Of a DNA stretch of 64,000 nucleotides, positions 26,313 to 35,453 are shown in pieces (within the stretch, counting starts at the first letter, position 1; each line of letters starts with the position of its first letter). The stretch covers positions 1 through 64,000 of the forward strand of contig JANQMX010000111.1 of assembly GCA_028279885.1 (NCBI GenBank), read 5' to 3'. Source of the stretch: Rhodovibrionaceae bacterium. Its GTDB lineage: Bacteria; Pseudomonadota; Alphaproteobacteria; Kiloniellales; DSM-21159. Made by a program: the position numbers and the translations under genes. Under the pieces are notes generated by a model, which saw nothing but the letters and a program-made list of their open reading frames with translations, made no database searches and was not told the DNA's origin.

Positions 26313-27299
26313 GTGACAGCACTGGTTACCGGCGCCACTGGCTTTGTCGGCTCAGCCGTTGCGCGAGCGCTGCTCGACAGCGGCCGGATTGTTCGTGTGC
26401 TCGCCCGGCCGGGTAGCGACCGCCGCAATCTCGACGGCTTGGACGTGGAAGTCGCCGAGGGCGATTTGACCGAGCGCGACAGCATCAAAAGGGCTGTCCA
26501 GGGCGCGACGGAAGTCTACCATGTGGCTGCCGACTACCGCCTTTGGGTACCGGAACCGGCGGCGATGGACCGCATCAACGTCGAGGGCACCGAGGCCTTG
26601 CTTCGAGCCGCGGCCGAAGCCGGCGTAGAACGCTTCGTCTACACGAGCAGCGTTGCGGCCCTGGGTGTCCCCGGCAAGGGCGAAATCGGCGACGAGGAAA
26701 CGCGCATCGAAGCCGAAGATGTCGTGGGTGCTTACAAGCGCTCCAAGTACCGCGCGCAGAAGCTGGTCGAACGCTTCGCCGCGGAAAGCAGCTTTCCGGT
26801 TATCATCGTCAATCCTTCGACCCCGGTCGGCCCTCGCGACATCAAGCCGACGCCGACCGGCCGCATTATCGTGGAAGCCGCCAGCGGACGAATTCCGGCG
26901 TTCGTCGACACCGGGCTCAACTTGGTACATGTGGAGGACGTGGCCGAAGGCCATCTCTTGGCGGCAGAGAAGGGCCGGCCGGGCGAGTCCTATATTCTGG
27001 GCGGCGAGAACTGGAGCCTGGCGGACATGTTGCGGGAGATCGCGACTATGACCGGCCGCCGGCCGCCGCGGGTCAGCCTGCCGCACGGCGCCATCCTGCC
27101 GGTTGCCTACCTTGCCGAGTCCTGGAGCCGCCTAACCGGCAAGGAGCCCTTCGTCACGCGCGATGCGGTGAAGATGTCGCGGGCCCGGATGTTCTATCGC
27201 TCCGACAAGGCGCAGCGCGAACTCGGCTATCGTGCCCGCCGCGCTGTCGAAGGGCTGGGTGACGCCGTTCGATGGTTCCGGGCGAACAACTACCTCTAA
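26313..27299 (+). CDS. hpnA: Hopanoid-associated sugar epimerase HpnA
   Basis: This 328-residue extended SDR has TGATGFVGSAVA at residues 6-17 for NAD binding and a YKRSKY catalytic motif near residue 145, with Ser/Thr in YTSSVAALG. Its pattern (VYHVAADYRLW, PSTPVGPRDIKPTPTG) is the HpnA signature, associated with sugar-nucleotide steps in hopanoid side-chain work. It starts at GTG 26313. The 208-base divergent gap with the cupin gene shows no other feature. Confidence 0.9.
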   Translation: MTALVTGATGFVGSAVARALLDSGRIVRVLARPGSDRRNLDGLDVEVAEGDLTERDSIKRAVQGATEVYHVAADYRLWVPEPAAMDRINVEGTEALLRAAAEAGVERFVYTSSVAALGVPGKGEIGDEETRIEAEDVVGAYKRSKYRAQKLVERFAAESSFPVIIVNPSTPVGPRDIKPTPTGRIIVEAASGRIPAFVDTGLNLVHVEDVAEGHLLAAEKGRPGESYILGGENWSLADMLREIATMTGRRPPRVSLPHGAILPVAYLAESWSRLTGKEPFVTRDAVKMSRARMFYRSDKAQRELGYRARRAVEGLGDAVRWFRANNYL

Positions 27300-27305
27300 A
27301 AGCGA

Positions 27306-28058
27306 TTAGCCCTCGCAGCGCACTGTTTGTTCGCTCGCAGCAAGCGGCTCCGGGCGTTCGGCTGTGTGCTGGTCGGCGCGGTAGTCGATCGTGGAGCCGT
27401 CACCCGGCGCCTTGAAGCTCATCTTCAAGAGACAACCGGCCGGATCGTACCAAAGGTCGACCTCCAGGTCGCCGGAGATACGATGCAACTGGCCCCTGCT
27501 TTCGCCCCACGGCATTTCAACGGTCTGCGTGTACTTCGGGGTCACTTTCACGTCGATCAGCTCACCGTTCTGCGTATTCAGCAAGGTCTCGGCGCCGCGC
27601 GTGGCAGGGTTCCAGTAGCTTGTCGGGATGACGTCGCCCGGCAGGAGAATTTGCTCGCCCTTGCCGGTCACCAGGAAGCCATCGCCCATGGCTCGGCCCC
27701 TGACTTGGTGAAGCTCCCCGTTGTTGTCGGTTTGCGTGTCGATGGAGACGAGACGGCCATTCTCCCAGACTTCGCGGTTGCGATGCTGGTAGTCGAACAA
27801 CGTGAAGAAGGCGAGCTTGACCTCGAGGCCGATCTCGATGTCCACGATCAGTTGATCGTCTTGTTGCTCGAAGCTGATCGTGTGAGAACCGATTGGGCTG
27901 CCGTTACGCAGCACTTCGAAGGCAATCCCTTCGGCGCTGCCGAGCGAAGCCGCCGCGTAAGACCCGTATCCCACGCCGACCGCGGTCAGCCCGATGGCAA
28001 GCGTTTTCAGTGCTTTAAAACCAGTTCTTTTGGCTTTAGCTGCGCAAATGGGCGCCAT
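27306..28058 (-). CDS. DUF6134 family protein
   Basis: This 250-residue protein has an N-terminal membrane anchor or signal (about residues 15-37) and a beta-rich lipocalin-like body starting IAFEVLRNGSPIGSHTISF, typical of the DUF6134 group. Function is unknown; these proteins are often near lipid or carotenoid genes. It converges on hpnA with six bases between the stops and has GGGAG before its ATG. Confidence 0.8.
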   Translation of the reverse strand: MAPICAAKAKRTGFKALKTLAIGLTAVGVGYGSYAAASLGSAEGIAFEVLRNGSPIGSHTISFEQQDDQLIVDIEIGLEVKLAFFTLFDYQHRNREVWENGRLVSIDTQTDNNGELHQVRGRAMGDGFLVTGKGEQILLPGDVIPTSYWNPATRGAETLLNTQNGELIDVKVTPKYTQTVEMPWGESRGQLHRISGDLEVDLWYDPAGCLLKMSFKAPGDGSTIDYRADQHTAERPEPLAASEQTVRCEG

Positions 28059-28098
28059 GTGGCTGTCTCCCGGCCGCTTTTGGGGATGATCTATTGCG

Positions 28099-29439
28099 TC
28101 ATGATACGTCGGCCAGGCGCCGGCGGATCTCCTCGTGGGCCTGCTTTGTGATGGGGTAGTTCCGCATGATCCAGAGCACGGAGAGCTTCAACGCGACCGG
28201 CAGCAAGCCATAGAGTCCTGCCAGCGCCATCAGCGCGCCGCCGCTGTTGTCGCCGCCCGCCTGAAAACCGGCCAATTCGAGCAGCGGAAAGCTGATGCCG
28301 ACGGCCAGGGCGAAGGTCAGCTTAGACACCGTGCCGGCGGCGGCGAAGAAGAGCGCGGGGCGTCGGTAGCCGGTTCTTTGCCCATCCCACTCGATCAAGT
28401 CGGCGAGCAGGGCGCTCGGCAGCACGAAGTCGGCGCCGGCCGCAATGCCGGTAACGAGGACGATCGCCAGGTACCAGCCCGCATCGCCGGGGCCGAGCAG
28501 GGGCGTCCAGACAAAGGCGACACAGGCCAACACGATGCCCAGGCGCCAGGTTCGATCCTTGCCGATCGATCGGCTGACCCGCACCCACAGCGGCACCGAG
28601 GCCACCGCGGCAAGGAAGTAGCACAGCAAAAAGAGCCCGGCCCGATCCGGAATGCCGATCTTATGGGTAATGAAGAACAGGAAAAGCGTGGCCGGCAGGG
28701 CGTTGGCGATGCCGTTCAAAAGCGTGCTGGCCATCAGTTGGCGGAACGGTGATTCGCCGCTGAGCAGCTTCAGTGCGGAGCGGAAGTAGTCGCCTGGCAG
28801 GTTCACCGAGTTCCGGTCGCTGACGAAGAGGCTGAGGGCGATAAGGCTGAGCAGCAGAGTCGCGAAGATGAGCACCAAGTTGGTGGTCAGCGCCGGGCCG
28901 AGATCGCGGGCATCGCCCTGGCCGAGCAAGGTCGGCAAGGCCAGCGCCGCCAGCGTACCGACCAAGCCGAAGAGGGTGCGTGCGCCGCTGACCCGGCTGC
29001 GCTGATGATAGTCGGGGCTGAGCTCGGCGCCCCAGGCGTTCATCGGAACGATCACCATCGTGCCGGCGATGTAGACCGCGGCAGCACAGACGAAGAGGTA
29101 GAGCGCGGAGGGGTCGCCCTGCGGCCGGAACAGCAGTGTCAGGGCGAGCGCGAGGATGGGGGCGCCGATCAGGATCCAAAGGCGCCGGCGCCCGAAGCGC
29201 AGGGGCGTGTGGTCGGAGAGATAGCCGATCGCCGGGTCGGTCACGGCATCGAGCAATCGGGCAAGCAGAAGGACGGCCCCGACCGCGGTGAGGCTGACGC
29301 CCATGGCTTCGGCATAGTAGGTCGGCACGAAGACCTGAAGGCATAGCCAGCCCGCTGCCAAGGGCAGCGCCAAGCCGCCGTAGCTGGCCAGAACCCGGTA
29401 GCTCAGCGGGGCGCCGGGCGTGCTTTCGTTTTGGCTCAT
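28099..29439 (-). CDS. GPH-family cation symporter (MFS superfamily)
   Basis: This 446-residue protein has twelve predicted membrane segments and the glycoside-pentoside-hexuronide signature: LLDAVTDPAIGYLSDHTPLRFGRRR (around residues 62-86) and the later SALLADLIEWDGQRTGYR. It would import a sugar or glycoside with a cation. The substrate is not clear. It is followed 40 bases later by the DUF6134 gene on the same strand, and faces tdh across a 200-base divergent gap. Confidence 0.88.
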   Translation of the reverse strand: MSQNESTPGAPLSYRVLASYGGLALPLAAGWLCLQVFVPTYYAEAMGVSLTAVGAVLLLARLLDAVTDPAIGYLSDHTPLRFGRRRLWILIGAPILALALTLLFRPQGDPSALYLFVCAAAVYIAGTMVIVPMNAWGAELSPDYHQRSRVSGARTLFGLVGTLAALALPTLLGQGDARDLGPALTTNLVLIFATLLLSLIALSLFVSDRNSVNLPGDYFRSALKLLSGESPFRQLMASTLLNGIANALPATLFLFFITHKIGIPDRAGLFLLCYFLAAVASVPLWVRVSRSIGKDRTWRLGIVLACVAFVWTPLLGPGDAGWYLAIVLVTGIAAGADFVLPSALLADLIEWDGQRTGYRRPALFFAAAGTVSKLTFALAVGISFPLLELAGFQAGGDNSGGALMALAGLYGLLPVALKLSVLWIMRNYPITKQAHEEIRRRLADVS

Positions 29440-29639
29440 GGCGCCGTCCTGCTGGCCGGGACAACCCCGGAAACTGTCGGTGAATGATAGGACATGGCTA
29501 GCTATACGCTGGGAGTGCCCGGGCGGATGAGGATTGGGCTTGCTATCTCCCCATCGGCTTTGCCAAATCCGCGCTCGATCTTCGCGGCCCTGATGGCCGC
29601 TGCGATCGAGACGAGAGAGTCACGCAGCGGGGGCTGGCG

Positions 29640-30596
29640 ATGCGCAGGATACTGGTGACCGGGGCTTTGGGGCAGATCGGAACGGAGCTGGTCGAGGCCC
29701 TGCAGGCTCGCTATGGCGAGGACCGGGTCATCGCGACGGACGTGCGGATGGCGCCACCGGGGGAATCGCCGCGCAGCCTTTATGCCCATATGGACTGCAC
29801 GCAGCTGCCGCAGATCTTCGAGGTGGTGCGGCGCTATGACGTCGGCACCATCTATCACCTGGCATCCCTGCTTTCGGCGGTGGCCGAGGAACGCCCGCAG
29901 ATCGCCTGGAGCCTCAACATGGGTGGGCTCTACAACACCCTCGAGGTGGCTCGGCAATACGACTGCGCCTTGTTCTTTCCGAGCTCGATCGGCGCTTTCG
30001 GGCCAACGACACCGCGAGACGGGACCCCGCAGGACACGGTGCAGCGGCCGACCACCATGTACGGCGTCACCAAGGTGGCCGGAGAATTGCTCTGCGACTA
30101 TTACGCCACCCGCTTCGGCGTCGACACCCGCGGCTTGCGCTTTCCCGGCCTGATCTCCAACACCGCGCCGCCGGGCGGCGGCACAACCGACTATGCGGTG
30201 GACATCTTCTATCAGGCCATTCGCTACCGCCACTACACCTGCTTTCTTCGGGCCGATAGTTGCCTCGACATGATGTATATGCCGGATGCCACCCGGGCGA
30301 TGATCGACCTGATGGAAGCCGACCCGGGCCGGCTGAAGCACCGCAACAGCTTCAACATCACGGCCATGAGCTTCACGCCGGAGCGGCTGGTCGAGGAGAT
30401 ATGCAAGCACCTGCCGGAGTTCCGCATCGACTACGAGGTCGACCCGGTCCGCCAAGCGATCGCCGACACCTGGCCGCGCTCGGTCGACGACTCGGCAGCC
30501 CGTCAGGAGTGGGACTGGGCGCCTGAGTACGACTTGGCCCGCATGACCGAGGACATGCTGGCCAAGCTGAGCGCCAAGCTCACCACGGCGGCCTAA
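29640..30596 (+). CDS. tdh: NAD-dependent L-threonine 3-dehydrogenase (epimerase-type)
   Basis: This 318-residue extended SDR has TGALGQIGTEL at 6-16, YGVTK as the Tyr-Lys pair near residue 140, and PSSIGAFGPTTPRDGTPQ, a hallmark of the SDR-type threonine dehydrogenases. It oxidises L-threonine to 2-amino-3-oxobutanoate, which the next gene product splits to glycine and acetyl-CoA. The 26-base spacing to kbl supports an operon. Confidence 0.93.
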   Translation: MRRILVTGALGQIGTELVEALQARYGEDRVIATDVRMAPPGESPRSLYAHMDCTQLPQIFEVVRRYDVGTIYHLASLLSAVAEERPQIAWSLNMGGLYNTLEVARQYDCALFFPSSIGAFGPTTPRDGTPQDTVQRPTTMYGVTKVAGELLCDYYATRFGVDTRGLRFPGLISNTAPPGGGTTDYAVDIFYQAIRYRHYTCFLRADSCLDMMYMPDATRAMIDLMEADPGRLKHRNSFNITAMSFTPERLVEEICKHLPEFRIDYEVDPVRQAIADTWPRSVDDSAARQEWDWAPEYDLARMTEDMLAKLSAKLTTAA

Positions 30597-30622
30597 CCCC
30601 TAAGCCAAGCAGGAGCGTAGCC

Positions 30623-31849
30623 ATGCCCCTCGATCGTCTGGAAACCAAACTCAAGGCGCGCGTCGACGAGCTGGAGGCCGCCGGTGTGCGCAAAGGCCAT
30701 GAGGCGGTGGTGACGCAGGTGCTGCCGGCCAGGCAGGGCCGGGGGCCGCGCTTTCTGATCGAGGGGGAGGGCGACAAACCCTTCCTGCGCATGAACTCCA
30801 ACAGCTACCTTGGCCTCTCCTTTCAAAGCGAGCTCATCGCCTCGGAAGAGGCGGCGGTGGCCGATTTCGGCACCGGGCCCGGCGCCGTCCGCTTCATCAG
30901 CGGTACCTGGCAGCCGCATGTGGCGCTGGAGCAGCGGCTGGCCGAGTTCCACGGGCGCGAGGCGGCGATGATCTTCAGCTCCGCCTATGCGACGGTCATG
31001 GGCAGCCTGCCGCAGCTGGCCGACAAGAAGACGGCGGTGATCAGCGACGAGCTGAATCACAGCTGCATCATCAACGCCGTCCGCCTGGCCCAACCCGGCG
31101 AGAAGCGCGTCTACCCCCATCTCGATCTTGCTGTTCTGCGCAAGCAGCTCGAAGAGGTGAAGGAGACCTGCGACCGTGCCATCATCGTCACCGACGGCAT
31201 CTTCAGCATGCGGGGCGACCATGCGCCGCTCGACGAGATTACGGCGATCGCCCGGGAGTACGACGCGGCCTTTCCTGAGAACGTCCTGGTCATGGTGGAC
31301 GATTCCCACGGTGCCGGTGCCTTCGGCGAGACCGGGCGGGGCACCGAAGAGGTGACGGGCAGCGGCCCGTCCGATCTTCTGGTGGCCACACTGGGCAAGG
31401 CCTTTGGCGTCAATGGCGGCTATGTCGTTGCCAGCCAAACCGTCATCGACTTTCTGCGCGAGACCTCGCCGTTCTACATCTACTCCAACCCCATCACGCC
31501 GGGCGAGGCCGTGGCTGCCAAGGCGGCGGTGGACATCGTCGACAGTCCGCGCGGCCGCGATCTGCTGAGCCATCTGCGCGCAATGACGGCGCGCTTCGAA
31601 GACGGCCTGACGGCGCAGGGGCTGGAAACCATCCCGGGCGCGCACCCGGTAGTGCCTTTGATGGTGCGCGATACGGCGCGCACCTCGGCTCTGGTCAAGC
31701 ACCTCCGCGACAGCGGCATCTTGGCGACCGGGCTCAACCATCCGGTGGTGCCCAAGGGCGACCAGTGCATCCGCTTCCAGATTTCCGCCGACCATACCGA
31801 AGCGGACATCGACGAAGCGCTGTCGGTGCTGGCGAACTTCCCAGGCTGA
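30623..31849 (+). CDS. kbl: Glycine C-acetyltransferase (2-amino-3-ketobutyrate CoA ligase)
   Basis: This 408-residue alpha-oxoamine synthase has PLP-binding Lys259 in TLGKAFG, VDDSHGAGAFG and SDELNHSCI, with family length. The order tdh-kbl identifies it as the glycine-forming partner in threonine degradation; by sequence alone 8-amino-7-oxononanoate synthase would be an alternative. Confidence 0.93.
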   Translation: MPLDRLETKLKARVDELEAAGVRKGHEAVVTQVLPARQGRGPRFLIEGEGDKPFLRMNSNSYLGLSFQSELIASEEAAVADFGTGPGAVRFISGTWQPHVALEQRLAEFHGREAAMIFSSAYATVMGSLPQLADKKTAVISDELNHSCIINAVRLAQPGEKRVYPHLDLAVLRKQLEEVKETCDRAIIVTDGIFSMRGDHAPLDEITAIAREYDAAFPENVLVMVDDSHGAGAFGETGRGTEEVTGSGPSDLLVATLGKAFGVNGGYVVASQTVIDFLRETSPFYIYSNPITPGEAVAAKAAVDIVDSPRGRDLLSHLRAMTARFEDGLTAQGLETIPGAHPVVPLMVRDTARTSALVKHLRDSGILATGLNHPVVPKGDQCIRFQISADHTEADIDEALSVLANFPG

Positions 31850-31902
31850 TGCCTTTGCCATCGCGCCCTTGACCTTGGCTGGCAACAACGCAGCTTTGTG
31901 CC

Positions 31903-32403
31903 ATGGCACTTCGCGCTTTTTCATTCATGCTGTTGATCATAGCCCTCGCGGGCTGTGCCGATGGGGAGAACTCCATGACGACTGGCGAGTCCTCGCAGGC
32001 CTTGCCCCTATCCTTCGCCAACTTGGAGCGAACGGGGCGGCCAAACGATGCCCTGGCCGCACCTGAGGGATACACCGCCAGTCATGCCGATGTGGTTTCT
32101 CCGACCTACAGAGTTCCTGCGGAAGTCCTGTTCGAAACCGCGCGCGAGGTGCTGGCGGCCGAGCCGCGCACCCGAATCCTGGCGGTCTTTCGCGAAGAGC
32201 GGCAGCTGATGCTCGAGCAGCGTTCCGCCGTCTTTGGCTTCCGTGACAATATCTGGGTGCAGGCCGTTGAAAGAACGGATGGTTCTTCGCTTCTCATGTA
32301 CAGCCGATCGAACGTTGGCTATTGGGACCTGGGCGTGAACCGCAGTCGCATCGAGACCTGGCTGGCAGCGATCGGCAAGGCTGTCGAGGCCAGGCAGTCG
32401 TGA
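31903..32403 (+). CDS. DUF1499 lipoprotein
   Basis: This 166-residue protein has a lipoprotein signal with lipobox LAGC (Cys18) followed by Ala, not Asp, so outer-membrane sorting is possible. The C-terminal region YSRSNVGYWDLGVNRSRIETWL is the DUF1499 signature. Function is unknown. The stop overlaps the GTG of the next gene by four bases (GTGA), suggesting coupling. Confidence 0.82.
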   Translation: MALRAFSFMLLIIALAGCADGENSMTTGESSQALPLSFANLERTGRPNDALAAPEGYTASHADVVSPTYRVPAEVLFETAREVLAAEPRTRILAVFREERQLMLEQRSAVFGFRDNIWVQAVERTDGSSLLMYSRSNVGYWDLGVNRSRIETWLAAIGKAVEARQS

Positions 32404-33023
32404 GCCCGAGCCTGCCGGAGCGGGCCGAGCGCAGCGACGGCGCCTTCTACGACGATCTCGACGGTAGCCTGGTTGAAGCTTGGCGGTTGTTGGAAGAAGG
32501 GGTGACCGACCGCCATTCCCCTTGTCACACGCCCAGCCTCGGCACGCTCGATGCCGAAGGGCTGCCTACAGTGCGCACGGTTGTCTTGCGCGCGGTCGAG
32601 CAGGAGGCGCGGCTGTTGCGCTTCCACACGGATCTCCGCTCCCACAAGGTGGCAGAGATCGCGGCGCAGCCTGTGGTCGCGCTGCACGCCTATCATCCCG
32701 GACGCAAGATCCAACTGCGTCTCACCGGCCAAGCGCTGGTTCACCACGGCGACGAGGTGGCGCGTGACGCCTGGCAGGCGTCGCGGTCCTTCAGCCGCCT
32801 ATGCTATGGCGTCGAGCCGGGGCCCGGTGCAGCGATCGAGGCGCCTTGGGACTGGCGCCAGGGTGAGGACGGCAGCGTCGAGGCCGAGAGCTTTCAGAAC
32901 TTCGGCGCCGTGCTGGTAAAGGTCGAGAGCCTGGAATGGCTCTACCTCGCCGCACGCGGTCACCGTCGCGCGCTCTACGACTGGCGTGGTGGCGCTCTCC
33001 GCAAGAGCTGGCTGGTACCCTGA
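32400..33023 (+). CDS. Pyridoxamine 5'-phosphate oxidase-fold protein
   Basis: This 207-residue protein has a split-barrel FMN-binding domain with TVRTVVLRAV, LRFHTDLRSHKVAEI and a C-terminal WLYL...ALYDW...WLVP that aligns with the PNPOx dimer region. FMN binding is likely; true PNP oxidase activity is uncertain because the C-terminal R-x-H substrate motif is not obvious. It starts at GTG 32400 overlapping the DUF1499 stop. Confidence 0.83.
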   Translation: MSPSLPERAERSDGAFYDDLDGSLVEAWRLLEEGVTDRHSPCHTPSLGTLDAEGLPTVRTVVLRAVEQEARLLRFHTDLRSHKVAEIAAQPVVALHAYHPGRKIQLRLTGQALVHHGDEVARDAWQASRSFSRLCYGVEPGPGAAIEAPWDWRQGEDGSVEAESFQNFGAVLVKVESLEWLYLAARGHRRALYDWRGGALRKSWLVP

Positions 33024-33111
33024 CCCGCGTCTTTGCCGCTTGTTCCCCGGGGACTTCTCCTTAGGCTTTCGGCCGTTCCGCAAGAGAAGGCCGAAACGAG
33101 GGAGGTGAGCC

Positions 33112-34716
33112 ATGGAGAAGGGGATCGTTGTCACGCCGCAGCCGGAGGCGACCGAGGCCGGCGTCGAAATTCTACGACAGGGTGGCAACGCCGTTGACGC
33201 CGCTATCGCCACAGCTCTGGTGCAAGGCGTGGTGGATCCGCAAATGTGCGGCATCGCCGGCTTCGGCAGCATGCAGATCTATCTGCCGCGGGCAGGCGTC
33301 CACACCTTCATCGACTTCCATGGCAAGGCGCCGCAGGCGGCCACCAGCGACATGTGGCTCGACCTGATCGAGAAGGAGACCCGGGACGGCTTCGGTTTCG
33401 TGCTCAAGGGGCGGGTCAACGACATCGGCTATCAGTCGATCACCGTGCCGGGCAGCCTGCGCGCCTATTTCGAGGCACAGACCGAGTTCGGCCGCATGGA
33501 TTGGGCCGACGTGGTCCAGCCGGCCATCGCCGCGGCGGAAGCGGGCGTGATGATCCGCCCCCACGTCTATTTCTTCTGGCATGAGGAGGACGACAGCGGC
33601 CGGGTGCTGACGGCGGACAAGCTGCGCTTCAGCGCCACCGGCCGGGACATCTACTTTCGCCCCGACGGCAGCCTGAAGCGCCCGGGCGACCGCATCGACA
33701 ATCCGGATCTGGCCGAAACCCTGCGCCGCATCGCCAAGGAGGGCGCCGATGTCTTCTATTCTGGCGAGATCGCCGAGCGCATCGACGCCGACATGAAGGC
33801 CAACGGCGGCCTCCTCTCGATCGACGACCTCAGGAGCTACCGAACCCACCGGGCCGACCCGCTCTGGGGAGAATTCCAGGGTCATCGTATCGCTACCAAC
33901 CAGCCGCCTGGCGGCGGGGTGATGCTGATCGAGATGCTGCAGATCCTCGACAACTTCGATCTCCAGGCCCTCGGCCACAACACGCCGGACTACATCCGGG
34001 TGGTGGCCGAGACCATGAAGCGGGCAACGTCCGATAAGGACAATCACGTCGGCGACCCGGACTTCATCGATGTGCCGCTGGAGCGGTTGACGAGCAAGGA
34101 CTACGCCGCCGAGCTTGCCGCCGGCATCAAGGCCGGCGAGGTGGCGGAGGTCGCCCGCTACCAGGGCGCCGAATCCAAGGACACGACCCACATCTCCATC
34201 GTCGATGCCGAGGGCAATGCCGTCGCCATGACCCATTCGCTGGGCATGCCCTCCGGCGTGATCACCGATGGCCTGGGCTTCATGTACAACGGCTGCATGG
34301 CCGTCTTCGACCCGCGCCCTGGCCGCGCCGGCTCCATTGCGCCCGGCAAGTCCCGCTTCAGCTCGATCTGCCCGACCATCGCCTTCAAGGGGGATGAGCC
34401 CTGCCTGGTCATCGGTGCCCCTGGCGGCACGCAGATCGCCATGGGCGTCCTGCAGGCGACGGTCAATGCCTTGGCCTTCGACATGCCGATCCTCGATGCA
34501 ATCGTTGCGCCCCGCATTTCGGCGACCAGCAACGCCATTGATGTCTGCAACCGCATCCCCCGGTGGACGGCTGCGGCGCTGGAAGCGCAGGGCTACCAGA
34601 TCATCCGCAGCTACATGAGCTACGACTTTGCCTCGGTCCACGGACTGAAGCGGCAGGATGGGGAATGGGCTGGTGGGGCCGACCCCAACCACGACGGTAT
34701 GGCGTTGAGGCTTTAA
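33112..34716 (+). CDS. Gamma-glutamyltransferase family protein without signal peptide
   Basis: This 534-residue Ntn hydrolase has the autoprocessing site with Thr358 in KDTTHISIVDAEGNAV and the downstream GAPGGTQI loop. It should self-cleave into two chains and act on gamma-glutamyl amides or related acyl donors. Unlike classical periplasmic GGT it has no signal peptide, beginning at once with the first helix (residues 10-30), so a cytoplasmic role such as acylamide or cephalosporin-acylase-like hydrolysis is likely. The ATG has a strong GAGGGAGGTGA site. Confidence 0.92.
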   Translation: MEKGIVVTPQPEATEAGVEILRQGGNAVDAAIATALVQGVVDPQMCGIAGFGSMQIYLPRAGVHTFIDFHGKAPQAATSDMWLDLIEKETRDGFGFVLKGRVNDIGYQSITVPGSLRAYFEAQTEFGRMDWADVVQPAIAAAEAGVMIRPHVYFFWHEEDDSGRVLTADKLRFSATGRDIYFRPDGSLKRPGDRIDNPDLAETLRRIAKEGADVFYSGEIAERIDADMKANGGLLSIDDLRSYRTHRADPLWGEFQGHRIATNQPPGGGVMLIEMLQILDNFDLQALGHNTPDYIRVVAETMKRATSDKDNHVGDPDFIDVPLERLTSKDYAAELAAGIKAGEVAEVARYQGAESKDTTHISIVDAEGNAVAMTHSLGMPSGVITDGLGFMYNGCMAVFDPRPGRAGSIAPGKSRFSSICPTIAFKGDEPCLVIGAPGGTQIAMGVLQATVNALAFDMPILDAIVAPRISATSNAIDVCNRIPRWTAAALEAQGYQIIRSYMSYDFASVHGLKRQDGEWAGGADPNHDGMALRL

Positions 34717-34825
34717 CCTACCAAGTCAGCGGGTTTTCCAGTCGCAAATCTGTTACTTGCCGCCCGCACTCCTCTTGGCTTTCTTCGCCCTGGTTAGCTT
34801 CCCTGCGCATCGGGAGGAGGAAGGG

Positions 34826-35311
34826 ATGACAAAGCTGTTTTCAGGTTACGGGATGGTTTTCGCGGCTCTGCTGTTGGGCCTGGCGGTGGCTGCCGCGCCC
34901 GGCAAGGCGGCGGGCCCACAGGGGCTGCTGCACTATACGACGCCGCACAGCTTCGAGACGCTGGTCGAGAAGCTCGATCAGGCCGTGACCGACAACGGCA
35001 TGTTCGTCGTTACCCGGGCCAGCGCCAGCAAGGGCGCGGCCGGGCGTGGCATCACCATCCGCGGCGACATGGTCGTCGGTGTCTATCGCAACGACTTCGC
35101 CGTGCGCATGCTGGAGGCGAGCGTGCCAGCGGGCATCGAGGCGCCTATTCGCTTCCATATCTACGAGACGGCGGACGGCAAGGCCAACCTGGCCTACTGG
35201 ACGCCGAGCAGCGTCTTCAAACCCTACGACGGCGGCGAGACCCTGCGCCTTATGGCAGAGGAACTGGACTCGATCTTCGCGCTCATTGCGCAGCAGGCCA
35301 TCGCGCCCTGA
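34826..35311 (+). CDS. DUF302 family exported protein
   Basis: This 161-residue protein has a signal peptide (about residues 8-32, ending GKAAG) and a DUF302 domain (FETLVEKLDQAVTDNGM, then a conserved ARMLEA-like and IRFHIYE segment). Function is unknown; DUF302 proteins have been linked with stress or metal loads. The ATG at 34826 has GGGAGGAGGAAGGG upstream, which decides the start. A strong terminator follows 29 bases after the stop. Confidence 0.85.
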   Translation: MTKLFSGYGMVFAALLLGLAVAAAPGKAAGPQGLLHYTTPHSFETLVEKLDQAVTDNGMFVVTRASASKGAAGRGITIRGDMVVGVYRNDFAVRMLEASVPAGIEAPIRFHIYETADGKANLAYWTPSSVFKPYDGGETLRLMAEELDSIFALIAQQAIAP

Positions 35312-35339
35312 GCTGAACGAAGCCACAAAAGGCCCTATT

Positions 35340-35378
35340 TGAGGCCCATCGGAATTGCCGATGGGCCTCAGCGATTTT
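35340..35378 (+). terminator. Rho-independent terminator after DUF302 gene
   Basis: A perfect 13-bp stem (35340-35352 with 35358-35370) has a five-base loop and is followed by GCGATTTTT. It separates the DUF302 gene from the sox operon. Confidence 0.92.
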
Positions 35379-35453
35379 TCCGCTGACGCCCCGCGACCTG
35401 GAGAGCTAGGGTAAGACCCACCAGCGCACAGAAAGCAGGGTAGGGCAGGGAGA

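Noticed and set aside
35379..35453. Glycine riboswitch or other metabolite aptamer before soxB
   Set aside because: The 75-base leader is too short and shows none of the paired GG/GA-rich cores expected.
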